Origin: Lucinisca nassula
Lineage: Eukaryota; Mollusca; Bivalvia; Lucinida; Lucinidae
NCBI GenBank assembly: GCA_963580285.1
Contig: OY757019.1
Location: forward strand, 60,036,587 to 60,100,586
Direction of reading: 5' to 3'
Length of the DNA: 64,000 bases
Shown: positions 31,818 through 44,095 of the stretch, one piece after another
Position numbering within the stretch: position 1 is the stretch's first letter
Layout: each line of letters opens with the position of its first letter
The notes under the pieces: generated by a model
What the model was told of the DNA's origin: nothing
The model's input: only the letters and a program-made list of their open reading frames with translations
Databases searched by the model: none
Made by a program: the position numbers and the translations under genes

Positions 31818-32355
31818 AGGTGCATTATTGAGCTATCTGGAAAAATGCTTCCAAAAATAAAATACATATAGCCGGTATTTTTCTTTAAAACAATACAAAT
31901 GAATGCATTTTATGCAAAAATGCGAACAATTCTGATGACAGGTAAACGAGTTTGAGAGGGATTCCCTAACGAGGTTTCGAACACTAGTTAGATCTATTTT
32001 TAGTTCGTGACAAAAATAAAAAAACCCATATATGACGTTATGCGATGCTCATGTTTGGCCTTGTTTGCTTAGGCCATGCCTGAATCGGAAAAAATATGAC
32101 GCTGAATACCATGCCGTAAGTAACGCCACTCAGAGCTGATACTGTCGCCATGTATGTGTAAAGTTACAGATTTATTTTTAGAACAGAAATTCCGAACACA
32201 TGTTCAGAGCGAAGGGTAAACATGAATGAAAACGACCATTTTCACAAAGTTCTGAAGCTGTATTTGGCTCCAAAAGTGACCACATAACAGAGAAATATGC
32301 ATTGAAGATAAAAACCAGAAAAAAAATTGAGACCCGGTAGCTCAATAATGCACCT
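31818..32355. mobile_element. MITE with TTAA target-site duplication, 538 bp
   Basis: Terminal inverted repeats AGGTGCATTATTGAGCTA (18 bp, identical at both ends) flanked by TTAA at 31814-31817 and 32356-32359. Non-coding. TTAA targets are typical of piggyBac and Kolobok elements; the A-G terminus fits Kolobok better, by inference. Confidence 0.88.
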
Positions 32356-32359
32356 TTAA

Positions 32360-33269
32360 GCAAAGAAAAAGTGAAGATTCTGATCAGACACAAAACTTTG
32401 CAGCGTCTGACCTGGATCTTCATGTTTAGGCAAGATGTAGGACGCTATGAATACATGGGTTCAATAAAGAAAGCTCACTGGGAATACAGGACTCGCAAAT
32501 ACCAGACACTGTTCAACATTCTAAGTCCAAGTTCATGAAATAATACGCAATTGCTGTTATTGCTGCACCTACCTGATTTCTTAATTAATTTTGAAAAATG
32601 TCTTTGTTAGCTAAATACATTTTCTATTGACAACATAGAAATGTTCTGACTTCTGTTGGCAAGAGCGAATGGTAATTGCATGGGTATCTTTGTTTCAGTG
32701 TTTTTATATGAATTTAAAGCACATAACATGAAAACAACTGTGCTTGCCGCCCATCATACCTGAACTAGTCCCTCACAAGAGATTATACAATTGCCTTTTG
32801 TTACTGTGCTACAAACACAAAGTTAAAAAACATTGTACAAGGAATTATGAAAATGAAAAAGTTCCTCAGTTTTTTTTTTCTTTTCCTTTTTTTTCCTGAC
32901 AGCAGTCTGCTTTTTTGTCACGACAACTCGGCTTCGAATTAATGATAAAAGGCACTGTAACAAAGGCATTGGTGAAAAATTATCACAGTTGTGATGTCAG
33001 GCTACAAGGTTATAAAACGTTTTTCATGCTATACTCACTTGAGTATGAAAATTGTCCTCATCAATTTTAAAATGTCAAGCATCGTTGGCATTTTTAAGAT
33101 TTATTAACAGGACACTTGACATTTAATTATTAGTTTCTATTTTAATTCTATGAGCATCACAAATTACATACTGAGCATGAACAACATTTTCATTACGAAA
33201 ACACTCCTATATAAATACATTGTAACTTTATCGCCGAAAAAAAGCAAATTCTAAGATGAAAAATGGTGA
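32360..33269. other. No recognised feature
   Basis: AT-rich non-coding sequence with a T/C-rich tract near 32870-32895. Nothing identified. Confidence 0.4.
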
Positions 33270-33460
33270 TATTTTTTTATTTCTGCTCAAAATATAGATT
33301 GTGGGTACTCGTTAAAACCGCCTCGATTAGATTGTGGGTACTGGTTAGATCCGCCTCACTGAAGCGGTTCTAATGAGTACCACAACCTATATTTTAGAGC
33401 AGAAATAGGAAAAATAAAGTTTACCCCTGTAAACCCCAGTTTTACTAAAAACAACTGGGC
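33270..33460 (-). repeat. Paired-hairpin module with partially duplicated palindrome
   Basis: It contains GATTGTGGGTACT twice (33299 and 33339 area), then AGCGGTTCTAATGAGTACC, then GTAAACCCCAG. It is in reverse orientation to 4707-4876 and 40132-40300. The left half of the palindrome is repeated in tandem. Confidence 0.65.
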
Positions 33461-33465
33461 TTCGC

Positions 33466-34092
33466 CGGTGGGTCAGGCCTCAGATTCTATGACGGTTCCA
33501 GCGTAAAGGCTTATTGAGAATTAGACAGATCTAATTCAAGGTAATGTTGGCTGGCGCCTGATGCTCTATCTCTGGTCGGGTCCATCGGAGTCTAACTGTT
33601 GGTTTCCTTTTGCTCCAGCATTTCAGTGGTTTCTTGCTGTCGAGTCCTCACCGTTGTTTCATCTCTATGGCTGTTTGATTATTTGTGTTCACGGAGATGT
33701 AGCACTGATGAGTTAGGAGGCCTTCATGCGGACTGAACAAATTATTTGTCTAAATCACGACGAAAGTAAGGGCGAGGATTGTGGTCACGTAAAATCGATT
33801 TAAGCCCCCCAGTGGAATTCGTTTCCGCTGACCGTTCCAAGGCGGTAGTTCTGTCGCGGTTTATTTTTGTTATGGTTTGTCTTTTGGTGTTTGTGTCACT
33901 TATTTTATTTTATTTTGGATAGCCTATTGGCCATTTTGTGGGAAAGTAACTGTCCTTTTGGCTTTCCGTTATTGATGTTTCCATTAGGTCTGCTGTTTCT
34001 TGTTTGTGCTTCTTTCCCTTTGGTGTCTCTGAAGGGAGCTGTGGGTTGATTGTATCGATTCCTGATCATTGCCCCCACTTCTATTTTTCAAG
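33466..34092 (+). mobile_element. Retroelement P 3' end
   Basis: It starts at the very end of the coding relic (CCGGTGGGTCAGGCCTCAG, the PVGQASD codons) and runs to the family 3' end. It abuts the paired-hairpin module. Confidence 0.8.
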
Positions 34093-34289
34093 TTATATAG
34101 GCTTGTTTTCGTGATTATTATCCTGGTTCCAGATCGTTTTCCACAACCAATGTCATGATTGTCTATATTCATATGAGATACACTCGGTTTACTTTGTAGT
34201 GATAGGAAGCCTTCGTGTGGACCAGATTTACTGTTTTTGCTTGCCGTAATTGCGTTTAGGATGACTTTCCCTTTGACCCCCCAACCACC

Positions 34290-34480
34290 CGCTGATCGGG
34301 GCCTGGAGATATAGATTTGGCTGCATGGTGCCTCCGGACAGAGCTGAAACCGACCGAGCTTGAGTACTGGTAAACCGCTTTGGTCTAAGCCTGTCCAGGA
34401 AAAGTCATGTTAGCTTGAGATGTCATTTAATCTCAATGTCGGGTAAAATGACCCAGTCCAAATCAACAAACATAAACTTC
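34290..34480 (+). mobile_element. SINE S1, internally deleted copy
   Basis: It carries the head GATCGGGGCCTGG, the middle GAGCTGAAACCGACC, and the tail part AATCTCAATGTCGGGTAAA with AAATCAACAAACA. About 100 bp present in other copies is missing between the middle and the tail. Confidence 0.7.
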
Positions 34481-36644
34481 TCGTAATTTATCTGCTGGCT
34501 GTCTAACGAAAGCCTTTCCTTTTTTGTTTTCTATATATCAGCCGGCTTTGAGGTGTTAGTGTGAGTACAGTCAAACTCGAACAGTTGAACCACAGAGGCT
34601 CGAATATGTTTGGGACAACGACAATTTGTTTAAGGCAGATGTAGTCCTAGTCTCTGACTGTCACCCATAGCCTTGGTCAAGGATCATAATGTAAACAATA
34701 AATTATTTAGGAATTAGCTTTTCAATCTCTATTAAAATAAAGTTATATTACCAGGTATTATAAATGTTTCAATGAGTACACACACAATAAATATTCAAAA
34801 CTAAACTATTCACTTTTTCTGCAATTCGAACCCACGCACAGATGCGGCGACGGCGCCTAGCACTGCTGCGCTACAGAGGCATCCCAAAAAAAGCAAGCTC
34901 ATATAGCGCATATAAGGTTATCCGGCACCGCAGTACACTCTGTATATTGGGGTTTATTTGACACTACTTTTTGTTTCGGGATTATGATTAATTCCCTCAG
35001 CAATGGAAGCGACTTTTCGTCTTTACAACCATAGTGGGGACATAATCAGGGATAAATAAATATTTGCTTTTTCTGCAAAATTTTTCTATTTTGTTCCTCA
35101 CTTTTTCGTACCTTAAGGTACGGGTAGTTAGGTGCGGGTAGGATTTTAAAGTGACTGACTTTTAAGATCGAGGATCGACTCACCCATAACTAACAAACCG
35201 TCAGTGTTCAAATCTTGAAATATCACTGTATAACGTTTGCCTTCCACATTGCTCTATACTTTCGGTGGCATGAGGCAGCTGTGTCATTTGTGGCTTATCT
35301 CAGTAAAGTGTATCATCATTTGGCTATTTCAAAATTATAAAGAATTTTGAGACGCAAACTCCTATAGCCTTCAGTTCCTAGGCGCTTATTTAGTATACCT
35401 CGATGCATTAACGTCGCAGAAAATGGACGGTGCAACCCAGAAGACAGAAAACAAAACGTTTCAACAACGTTTCAAATATCGAATATATGTAACTTATATC
35501 GTTGTTTTGTTGTGTCCTAATTTGGGTTAAGGCGAAACAGGAAGATAGAAGATAGATAGAATTTGTTGTCCAGAATATTGTGTTTTGTCGGTTTTTGGTC
35601 CCTTCCTATGAAACATGCACATATACGACTGATGTTGTTTTATATAGTCATCAGTTCACATTTCATCGCCCAGAGGCTTATATTACTTTCTGGGACCCAA
35701 AGTACTGGTCGAGCAATCAAACACTATTTTGACTTCCATGTATCAAAAGATATTCTGAATGCTAATGATTCAGACGAAATAACTGCCAGCTGATGGGCCT
35801 AAAATTTCTTACCCGGAAGGTCATGTTATCAACTATTGCGCTAGTTGCTAAAAAGGAAGTGACCCTCAGCTATTTGGGTTAGTCTCTTAAATAAGGATTG
35901 TTCCCACATATTTACTTACTTACTTGCAGGCCTACTTACTCATTTGCAGTTTAGCATTTTTGAAGTCGTAACTCTACAGTCAACGTCCATGTGATTTTTG
36001 GTGGGAGTGTTGGTTTTATGGCCCTTGGAATATTATTTCATTATTTCCAGCCAATCGTTAATCAGAGATGAGCGAAACTCACAGTACCCGAAAAAAAACA
36101 CCAGACCTTCCATTGCAGAACTTTGCGTCTCACATGTGGCCAGAGCGAGCCGCGAACCACAGATCTTACCCATTAGGTCATAGAGATCCGTTGTGCGTCC
36201 AGGAGAAGCAAGGAAATTAAACAGCTGTTTTTCCACAGTAATGGTTACATTTCCAATTGTAAATAGTACTACAATATTGTTGTATACACTGAGGTCCAGC
36301 CGTGAGTGGTAAGTCCTATGTACACGGGCACAATCATCACCAACTCTGATACATATGAACACTTTTAGTTGTATAATAGGCACAAGTATGTATGGCGGAG
36401 AATGCCATTGTAGGATATGTACTGAACCACTTACATGATAAAATAGGTATCATATGTGAAACTTGCGGCGATGGTGTCATGTTTTTGGTGAGAACATTTA
36501 CAGCCATTCATACGAGTAATCATACAGATAATAGTTGGTACTGTTTCATCTGTGACGCCCAAATCGCAGATATAATGTACATTACCTGTCCAGAGATGAG
36601 GCGACTAACAGCTCAAGTGTTGTATTTATAACTTGTCACGAAAA
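34481..36644. other. No recognised gene; tRNA-like relic near 34806-34870
   Basis: On the minus strand, 34806-34870 reads a tRNA-like segment with TGTAGCGCAGCAGTGC (A-box-like) and GGGTTCGAATT (B box). It could be a tRNA pseudogene or a SINE head. The rest, including short open frames at 35563-35793 and 36392-36631, resembles nothing I recognise. Confidence 0.4.
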
Positions 36645-37400
36645 TCAACCTCAAGTCAATCAAGTCTTTTCTACTCGCAGCAGGACGAAGCCAACAAAGC
36701 GTTAGATGACTCCATAACATTAACTGCACCCGATCAAGATGAAACAATGTAGACTGACTAATGTTCTTGGGAATATAAATCTATATATCATGTTTTGAGT
36801 AGAAAGAACTAGATCTGTGTCCATAAGACATGGCTGCCCCCGCCATATGACATGGTACACTAAAGTGAGTGTTATGTAACAGGCTATGTGAGTACACCAT
36901 TTTTCACCTTGACCTTGGAGGTACTAATCTGGTTCATGTAAGCGACACATTGTCTCGTGACTGCTAACACTTCTCCCAAGTAATTTCCAAATCCATCTAA
37001 GGATATGAACATTTCTGCAAGGTAAATTTTTAAAACGTCCATCTAGAAATGAAAAGGTATTGACCGGACACGAAAACAGGACCATTTTCTGACATTTGAC
37101 CTCTAAGTCTGACCTTGATCTTGGAGGTACCGACCTGAGTCTTGCGCGCCACACATCGTCTCTCATGATGGTTAATTTGACCTCTAAATCTGACCATGAC
37201 TTAAGAGATACCGACCTGGTCTGGCGCGCGACAAATCATCTCATGAAGGTTAACTTTTCTGCCAGGTAATTTCAAAATCCATCTAAGAATAAGAAAATTA
37301 TTGACTGGACACGAATGAGACCATTTTTTACCTTTGACCTTGAGATGGGCGGTACTGACCTGGGTCTTGCTACCCTTGTCCTCTAAGTATGACCTTTACC
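36645..37400. repeat. First copy of a 756-bp tandem duplication
   Basis: Repeated at 37401-38156 with only about seven base differences by eye (about 99% identical). The breakpoint lies in the GACCTT-rich satellite. The first roughly 250 bp is not satellite, and the rest is satellite units. Confidence 0.9.
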
Positions 37401-39200
37401 TCAACCTCAAGTCAATCAAGTCTTTTCTACTCGCAGCAGGACGAAGCCAACAAAGCGTTAGATGACTCCATAACATTAACTGCACCCGATCAAGATGAAA
37501 CAATGTAGACTGACTAATGTTCTTGGGAATATAAATCCATATATCATGTTTTGAGTAGAAAGAACTAGATCTGTGTCCATAAGACATGGCTGCCCCCGCC
37601 ATATGACATGGTACACTAAAGTGAGTGTTATGTAACAGGCTATGTGAGTACACCATTTTTTACCTTGACCTTGGAGGTACTAATCTGGTTCATGTAAGCG
37701 ACACATTGTCTCGTGACTGCTAACACTTCTCCCAAGTAATTTCCAAATCCATCTAAGGATATGAACATTTCTGCAAACTAAATTTTTAAAACGTCCATCT
37801 AGAAATGAAAAGGTATTGACCGGACACGAAAACAGGACCATTTTCTGACATTTGACCTCTAAGTCTGACCTTGATCTTGGAGGTACCGACCTGAGTCTTG
37901 CGCGCCACACATCGTCTCTCATGATGGTTAATTTGACCTCTAAATTTGACCATGACTTAAGAGATACCGACCTGATCTGGCGCGCGACAAATCATCTCAT
38001 GAAGGTTAACTTTTCTGCCAGGTAATTTCAAAATCCATCTAAGAATAAGAAAATTATTGACTGGACACGAATGAGACCATTTTTTACCTTTGACCTTGAG
38101 ATGGGCGGTACTGACCTGTGTCTTGCTACCCTTGTCCTCTAAGTATGACCTTTACCTTGGAGATACCGACCTGGCTCTTGCGCGCGACAAATTGTCTCAT
38201 TATGGTTAACATTTCTGCCATGTAATTTAAAATCCATCAAAGAATAAGAAAATTATCGACTAAACACGAACAAAGACCCTTTTTGACCTTTGATCTCTAA
38301 GAATGATCTTGACATTGAAGGGACGGACCTGGGTCTTGCACGCGACACACCGACTAATAAAGGTGAAAATTTCTGCAACGTAACTTTAAAAAGTCCAGCA
38401 AGAAAAAAAGAGTAATTGACCGGACACGGAATAAAACCTTTTTTATATTTGACCTAAGTATGACCTTGACCTTGGAGGTACCGACCTGGGTCTAGCGCAA
38501 CACATGGTGTCATGATGGTTAATATTTCTGCCAAGTAATTTCAAAATTCATCCAGGAATAAGAAAGTTATTGACCACACACGAAAAAAGGCCCTCTTTAA
38601 CTTTGACCTCTAAGTATGACCTTGACCTTTGAGGTACCGATCTAAATCTTCCGCGCCACACATCTTTTCATGATGTTTAACATTTCTGCCAAGTAATTTA
38701 AAAATCCATTTAAGGATAAGAAAGTTATTGGCCGGACACGAAAAACAATTTTTTTGACATTTGACTTCTAAGTATGACCTTGACACTAGGGGGCGGACCT
38801 GGGTCTTGCGCTCGACACATCGTCTAATAAAGGTGAACAGTTCTGCCAAGAAACTTAAAGGTCCATCTAGAAATAAAAACGTTCTGGACCGGACAAGCAA
38901 AAAAGACCCCTTTTCTGACATTTTACCTCTAAGTATGACCTTGACCTTGGAGGTATCGACCTGGGTCTTACGCGCGACACATCGACTCTTTATGGTTAAC
39001 ATTTCTGCCAAGTAATTTCAAAATTCATCTAGGAAAAAGAAAGTTATTAGCCGGACAGGAAAAAGCATTTTTAACCTTTGACCTCTAAGTATGACATTGA
39101 CCTTTGAGGTATCCTGGGTCTTACGCGCGACACATCGTCTCATGACGGTTAACATTTCTACCAAGAAATTTCAAAATCCATCGTTACTGACGGGACACGA
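36900..39200. repeat. Satellite, about 160-bp period, about 14 units
   Basis: The unit includes TATGACCTTGACCTTGGAGG, CGACCTGGGTCTTGCGCG, CATTTCTGCCAAGTAATTTC and GACCGGACACGAA. Unit divergence is moderate. Each unit carries AGGTCA half-sites in reverse. Open frames crossing it (for example 38610-39011) are by-products of repetition. Confidence 0.85.
37401..38156. repeat. Second copy of the 756-bp tandem duplication
   Basis: Matches 36645-37400. The sequence then continues as ordinary satellite at TTGGAGATACCGACC. Confidence 0.9.
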
Positions 39201-39204
39201 CTTG

Positions 39205-39314
39205 CACATACATACATACATACATACATACATACATACATACATACATACATACATACATACATACATACATACATACATACATACATACATACATACA
39301 TACATACATACATA
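39205..39314. repeat. (CATA)n microsatellite, left part
   Basis: About 27 perfect tetranucleotide units. They continue at 39721-39800 after an inserted MITE. Confidence 0.95.
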
Positions 39315-39720
39315 CAGAGGACCCCCATTATAACGACAGTATTTGTTCCCTATTATTGTGCCGTTATCAACAATTTGCCGTTATAAAGAATCCTAGTCTG
39401 GAGTTTTATAGGTAATACAAGGCCTTTTACCCAATATAACTCATGTTATAGAGATTTGTTAGAATCGCCTCCGTGAGGCGATTCTTACAAATAACTGTAG
39501 CATTTGTTTCTAACAAATCTCTATAACATTTGTTTCTTGGAGTATTAGATTACACGGCCCTTTCATGACTATGGACTTGACTTTTGCATTTCCAACCCGA
39601 GGGAAGCCCACGCCGCTCAGAACCGAGGCTAAGCCTTTAGCTAAGTAGTCATTCCATTCAAAATGCCGTTATAACGAGTTTAGCCGTTATAATGATTGTC
39701 GGTATAGAGAGGGTTGACTG
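39315..39720. mobile_element. 406-bp MITE inserted in (CATA)n, TA target-site duplication
   Basis: The ends are CAGAGGACCCCC...ATAACGACAG and, inverted, CAGTCAACCCTCTCTATACCG, an imperfect terminal inverted pair. TA lies on both sides (39313-39314 and 39721-39722), which suits a Tc1/mariner or pogo-type non-autonomous element. Internally, GTTATAGAGATTTGTTAGAA (39444 area) pairs with its complement ending at 39527 around a GCCTCCGTGAGGC hairpin. Confidence 0.8.
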
Positions 39721-39800
39721 TACATACATACATACAAACATACATACATACATACATACATACATACATACATACATACATACATACATACATACATACA
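39721..39800. repeat. (CATA)n microsatellite, right part
   Basis: About 20 units with a single ACAAACA interruption. Same phase as the left part. Confidence 0.95.
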
Positions 39801-39869
39801 GGGTAAAATCTATATGCCCTGCCCGCCGCCTTCGGCGGGGGAGAGGGGGGGGGGGGATAAAAATTGACG

Positions 39870-40120
39870 GCTATTACAAGGAATCGATAAAATTACATTA
39901 CGCCTTCTATCCAAGTAACACAAGAGGCAGAAGCATAAACGAAAAGCAACGACAACGTAACTAAAACATAAGAAATAGAAAGCCAAAAAAGTACCGTTGC
40001 TTTTCCTCAACGAAACTATTATCCTAGAATGTATTACAAGTATCCCTGCAAAGACAGACACTGCCAAAAACAAACCACAACAGGAGCGTCGCATTGGAAA
40101 CATCACTAAAACACGCCTAT
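39870..40120 (-). mobile_element. Retroelement P 3' UTR, highly diverged
   Basis: Weak but collinear similarity on the minus strand: AAGGAATCGATAAAATTACATTA, AAAGCCAAAAAAGTACC, CAAACCACAACAGGAGC. A second diverged piece lies at 40390-40600. It looks like an old insertion. Confidence 0.5.
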
Positions 40121-40131
40121 TAAAATGTGAT

Positions 40132-40300
40132 CCCCTTACACCCCACTTTTTTATAGTAAAACTGGGGTTTGCAGGGTAATACATTATTTTTGTATGTCTG
40201 CGCGAAAACATAGATTGTGGGTACTCGTTAGAACCGCCTCGTCGAGGCGGTTCTAACGAGTATCCACAATCTATGTTTTAAGCAGAAATAAGAAAAAAAT
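40132..40300 (+). repeat. Paired-hairpin module, best copy, 73-bp near-perfect palindrome
   Basis: Hairpin one pairs the ACCCCA and TGGGGT area. Hairpin two spans 40206-40278, with 36-bp arms around one central base and a single mismatch. The apex is GAACCGCCTCG-T-CGAGGCGGTTC. Confidence 0.85.
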
Positions 40301-40389
40301 CGAAATTTTTCATCCTACAAATTTCCATGTTTCGCTGGTAAAAACAATGTATTTGTAAAGGGCTAGCGTGTTTTCGAAATGGATCAGAA

Positions 40390-40600
40390 TTTTTATTGGG
40401 AGCTTTAATCGATTTCACGTGAGAACAAGATTTACAGTACTTTGTTCTGTCCGCTTGAAGGGTTTCCAACTCATGAGCGCAACAACTCCGAGAACATAAA
40501 CATCAAATGATGTCAGAGATGAAACAAGTACTCCACAGCATGAAATCACTGAAATGCTGAGGCGAAAGAAACCCCGATGGGCACTACCGAACCGAACACA
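40390..40600 (-). mobile_element. Retroelement P 3' UTR, diverged fragment
   Basis: Minus-strand similarity to the middle of the 3' UTR: GGGAGCTTTAATCGATTTCACGTG, TTTGTTCTGTCCGC and TGAAATCACTGAAATGCTGA. Separated from the 39870 piece by the paired-hairpin module. Confidence 0.6.
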
Positions 40601-41254
40601 GAACCTCGTGAGATTCTCCACTAAATATACTGATATATTTCCTAACGTATACATGTGGCGGTTGTGTCATCACAGCGGTGCGGTCAAAAATTAGTTTAGC
40701 GCAGATGATGTGTATACCCGATCTGGGTATGGCCAAGAATAATGTTGATTTGAAATGGTACAGACTGCTTGAATGCTTACTACAAAAACGATGCTTCTTT
40801 AACATAGAAATGTAATCTATCACCATTCCTAATTAAAACATTTCTGAACTTGAAAAGTAATGTAAGTGACGTTTATGTTTTATTATTACGATCGCATGTC
40901 GCCTAACTTGTTCATATGTGTGTATGTGTGTCAATTATTCAGTCAAATATGTCATGAACTTCCATGTTTTAAAACTGAAATGTATCTATCTCTGTCTAAT
41001 TATGTCTGAAGGTTGACGGTAAAATGAAAAATCGTTTTTGTGTACGGAATTCATCAGATATATAATTCGAATGTTAGGTCATGCGCAAAAGGAATGTGTG
41101 ACTGCAATAGCTGCTTAACATGCAGTGCAGCATCAACCTTTCGAAGTGATGACTCGTTCACGGTTCTTGTATCCTACGGAAAATCCCTCATCCCGTAACC
41201 ACGAATATTGTAGGAATAAATGTCTTATTTAACTTTGGACACGTATGTTGTATG
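40601..41254. other. No recognised feature
   Basis: Non-coding sequence; nothing identified. Confidence 0.4.
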
Positions 41255-41400
41255 TACCCAATGGGGCCCATCGGGGCTTGGATAAATAAATTGGGCTGCA
41301 TTGTGTTTGCAAGCAGAGCTGAAACCGATCGCACACGAATACTAGTAAAGCGTATAAACCCTATTGGTTTCATTGGGCGACAGGGCTTGAGATGTCACAG
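41255..41400 (+). mobile_element. SINE S1, 3'-truncated copy
   Basis: GGGGCCCATCGGGGCTTGG, GCAGAGCTGAAACCGATC and GGGCTTGAGATGTCA are present. The tail half is replaced by the adjoining satellite. Confidence 0.7.
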
Positions 41401-42480
41401 ACTTAGACTGTTTTAATGTTAAAGATTTTAAAGAGCTCAAATTTTCCAAACCATGTTATGGATTTGGCTTATATATGCTATGATGATAGATACAGGTCCA
41501 AATCTTTATTTGGCAATACCCCCACTCATGCCTTTGGCTTCAAGGTCAAGGTCACAAACTTAGAAATTTTTAATTAGATATTTTAAGAGTTGATATTTTC
41601 CAAATCGTGTGATGGATTGAATTTATATTTGGTATGATGTTAGATACCTGTCCATTTTATTCAGCGATACCCCCACCCATGCCATGAGCTCAAGGTCAAG
41701 GTCATAGACTTAGAATTTTTTAATTAGATATTTTAAGAGTTTATATTTTCCAAAGCCTATGATCAATTACGTTTATATTTGGTATGATGATTGATACTGG
41801 TCCAATAACCCCACCCATACACGTGCCCTAAAGGTCAAGGTCACAGACAAAGAATTTTTTATTTAAAGTTTATTAAGAGCTCATACTCACCAAACCGTAT
41901 AGATTTGCTTCATATTTGGTATGATGATAGTTGCAGGTCCAAAGTTGTATATACCCCACCCCTGACCTCAAGGTCAAGGTCACAGACTTAGTCTTATTAT
42001 GCTTTTAAAGTTTTACATTTATAGATTGGCTTGTGTGTGTGTGTGTGAATTCGGGTTTAACGTCGCTTTCAACAATTTTTCAGTCATATCACAACGGTGT
42101 CTGGTTGCGACAGGGAGCTCAATGCTCACTTTTATAGTGCTGCCTCACTGAAGTATCATGTCCCAGAAACATTACATGATACCACACCCAGTAACATTAT
42201 CATGACACTGGGTCGATCAGTCCTAGCTCTACCCCGTAAATCTGAGTGCCAAGCGAGGAGCAGCTAGTACCATTCTTAACGACTTTGGTATGTCGCGGCC
42301 TGGGATCGAACCCGTGACCTCCCGTTCCCCGGAGCGGACACTCTACCAACTGAGCTATCGGGGCCGGAGATTGGCTTCAAATTTGGAATGATGATAGATA
42401 CAGGTCCCAAGTCTCATTCACCCATACCAACGACCCTGCCCATGACCTCAAGGTCAAGGTCACACACTTAGAAAATTTTG
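41400..42480. repeat. Satellite, about 140-bp period, 5-6 units, AAGGTCAAGGTCA boxes
   Basis: Each unit carries TTTGGTATGATGATAGATAC-like, CCCCACCCATGCC-like and CTCAAGGTCAAGGTCACAGAC (near 41548, 41689, 41829, 41968 and 42448). It is interrupted by the S3 SINE at 42033-42367. Confidence 0.85.
42033..42367 (-). mobile_element. tRNA-derived SINE family S3, full-length
   Basis: A 335-bp element with a 10-bp exact target-site duplication AGATTGGCTT (42023-42032 and 42368-42377). On the minus strand the head is a clear tRNA relative with A box TAGCTCAGTTGGTAGAG and B box GGTTCGATCCC, separated by 32-35 bp. The tail is GACGTTAAACCCGAATTC then (CA)n. The body near CTGAAAAATTGTTGAAAGCG resembles conserved SINE domains reported in molluscs; which superfamily is untested. 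Confidence 0.92.
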
Positions 42481-44095
42481 TCGCAACATGGATTTTCGGG
42501 GTGAGGCGGGGCCCTTGGCGGGGGCATCTGTGTCGTCTGGACACATTTCTAGTTTTTTTCTCTCGGCGGGATAATGTCCCTTTCAAGAGTTATGGTAGTT
42601 TGAATTTTTTATGAAATCTCGTCAACATCTCAAAAACTATTAGAGCTAGAGTCTTGAAAGTTGGTGAATGGATTGGTACTGATGAGTAAATGACCTGATT
42701 AACTGTTGACTAAATTCCAAAAACACTCCATGAGTTAGTGCCCTTTGAAACTTTGGGCATTTGTACAGTGTTTGCTTTGTGATGCATAGCATAACGAAAG
42801 AATTAGGTATGCTAATGATTTGAAATTTCATATATGGATTCTTCGTGATAAAATAGCTCAAACGTTTTTTTCTCTCGTCACAATTATGCTCCTTTCAAGA
42901 GTTATTGCCCTTTGAATTTTTTTATGAAATATCAGCAAAATACTTCAAAACCTATTTGAGCTACAGCGTTGAAAGTTGGTGAACAGATTGATGGTGATGA
43001 CCTGGTTAACTTTTGACTGAATTCGCTCACCCGAGTTCAAGATGTTTCATAGCGTATGGAAAACAAGTCCATTGGCTAAGGTTAATTTTTTTCTTAAACT
43101 TGGTCACAGGTCAAGGTCAAAGTCAGAAGTAAAATATTGTGTGAGTGGGAAGAGTGGGAAGCCGTTGTCACAAGAAAACTACGTGTAAAATATGAAAGCT
43201 CTATCTCAAACAGTTCTAAGGATAAAGAAGGTCACCGGTCAGTCATAATGTTTGTATGGATGGGAAACCCTTTTCACAAGAAACATACATGCCAAATTTG
43301 AAGGATCTATCTCAAACGATTAAAAAGTAATGACAAAGTTGGTCACCATTTTAAATTTTCAATAAGTTGGAAGCCCTTGCACATATAAAGACCCTGTTTC
43401 ATAAGGTTTGAAAGTAAGGATAAAGTAAGTCTCATGTCATGCCAAGGTCAAGGTCACATGTCAAAGTTGTGTATGCCTGAGAAGCCCTAGTCACAATGAA
43501 TAAAAACTATGATAAAGTAGATCACTTGTTAAAGTCAATGTCGCATGTCATTGTTTGTAAGAGTGGGAAGCCCCTGTCACAAGAAATCTACATGCTCAAT
43601 ACAAAAGGCTCCATCTCAAACATTCAAAAGTAATGATAAAGTAGGTCAATGTCATACGTCATTATTTTTTTTTGTAAGAGTCGGAAGTCCTTCTCACAAG
43701 GAATCTACAAATACAATACGAAGGATCTACCTCACTTAGATCATTAGTTCATGAGTTATGACCAATGCTAATTTTTATTTAAAGTAGGCCACAGGTTAAG
43801 GTCCGGAGCAGAATGTCTCAGATGAGTTGGAAGTCACAAGGAACCTATATGACAGATATGAATCTCAAATGGTTCAAATGTTATGACCAATGCAATTTGT
43901 CATGAATGTAGGTCACAGGTCAAGGTCACAAGTCAGTTTTTTTCTATGCGTTAGGAGCCCTTCTCACAAGGAAATTTTATTCCAAATATGACGACTCTAT
44001 TTCAAACAGTTCAAATTTATTACCAATGCCTTTTTTATTTTGGAAAGTAGGTCAAATGCTAAGGGTCATAAACTAGGCCACAGGTTTTTTTTTTT
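42481..44095. repeat. Degenerate repeats, 110-150-bp spacing
   Basis: Two units share ATGAAATCTCGTCAACATCTC-like and GAAAGTTGGTGAA(T/C)(G/A)GATTG (42610 and 42920 areas). Then six or more phrases CACAAG(A/G)AA-CTACATG recur between 43163 and 43965, with AAGGTCAAGGTCACATG at about 43445. No gene. Confidence 0.65.

Noticed and set aside
36145..36195. tRNA-like segment on the minus strand (GACCTAATGGGTAAG, GTGGTTCGCGG)
   Set aside because: The boxes are only a few bases apart, so no tRNA fold is possible; at most a deleted relic.
36392..36631. Open frame of 79 codons with C-x2-C pairs (CETC, CFIC)
   Set aside because: Could be read as a zinc-binding exon, but there is no family resemblance, no convincing splice context and it lies in repeat-rich DNA.
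39091..39333. Open frame with long Thr-Tyr-Ile-His run
   Set aside because: Translation of the (CATA)n microsatellite.
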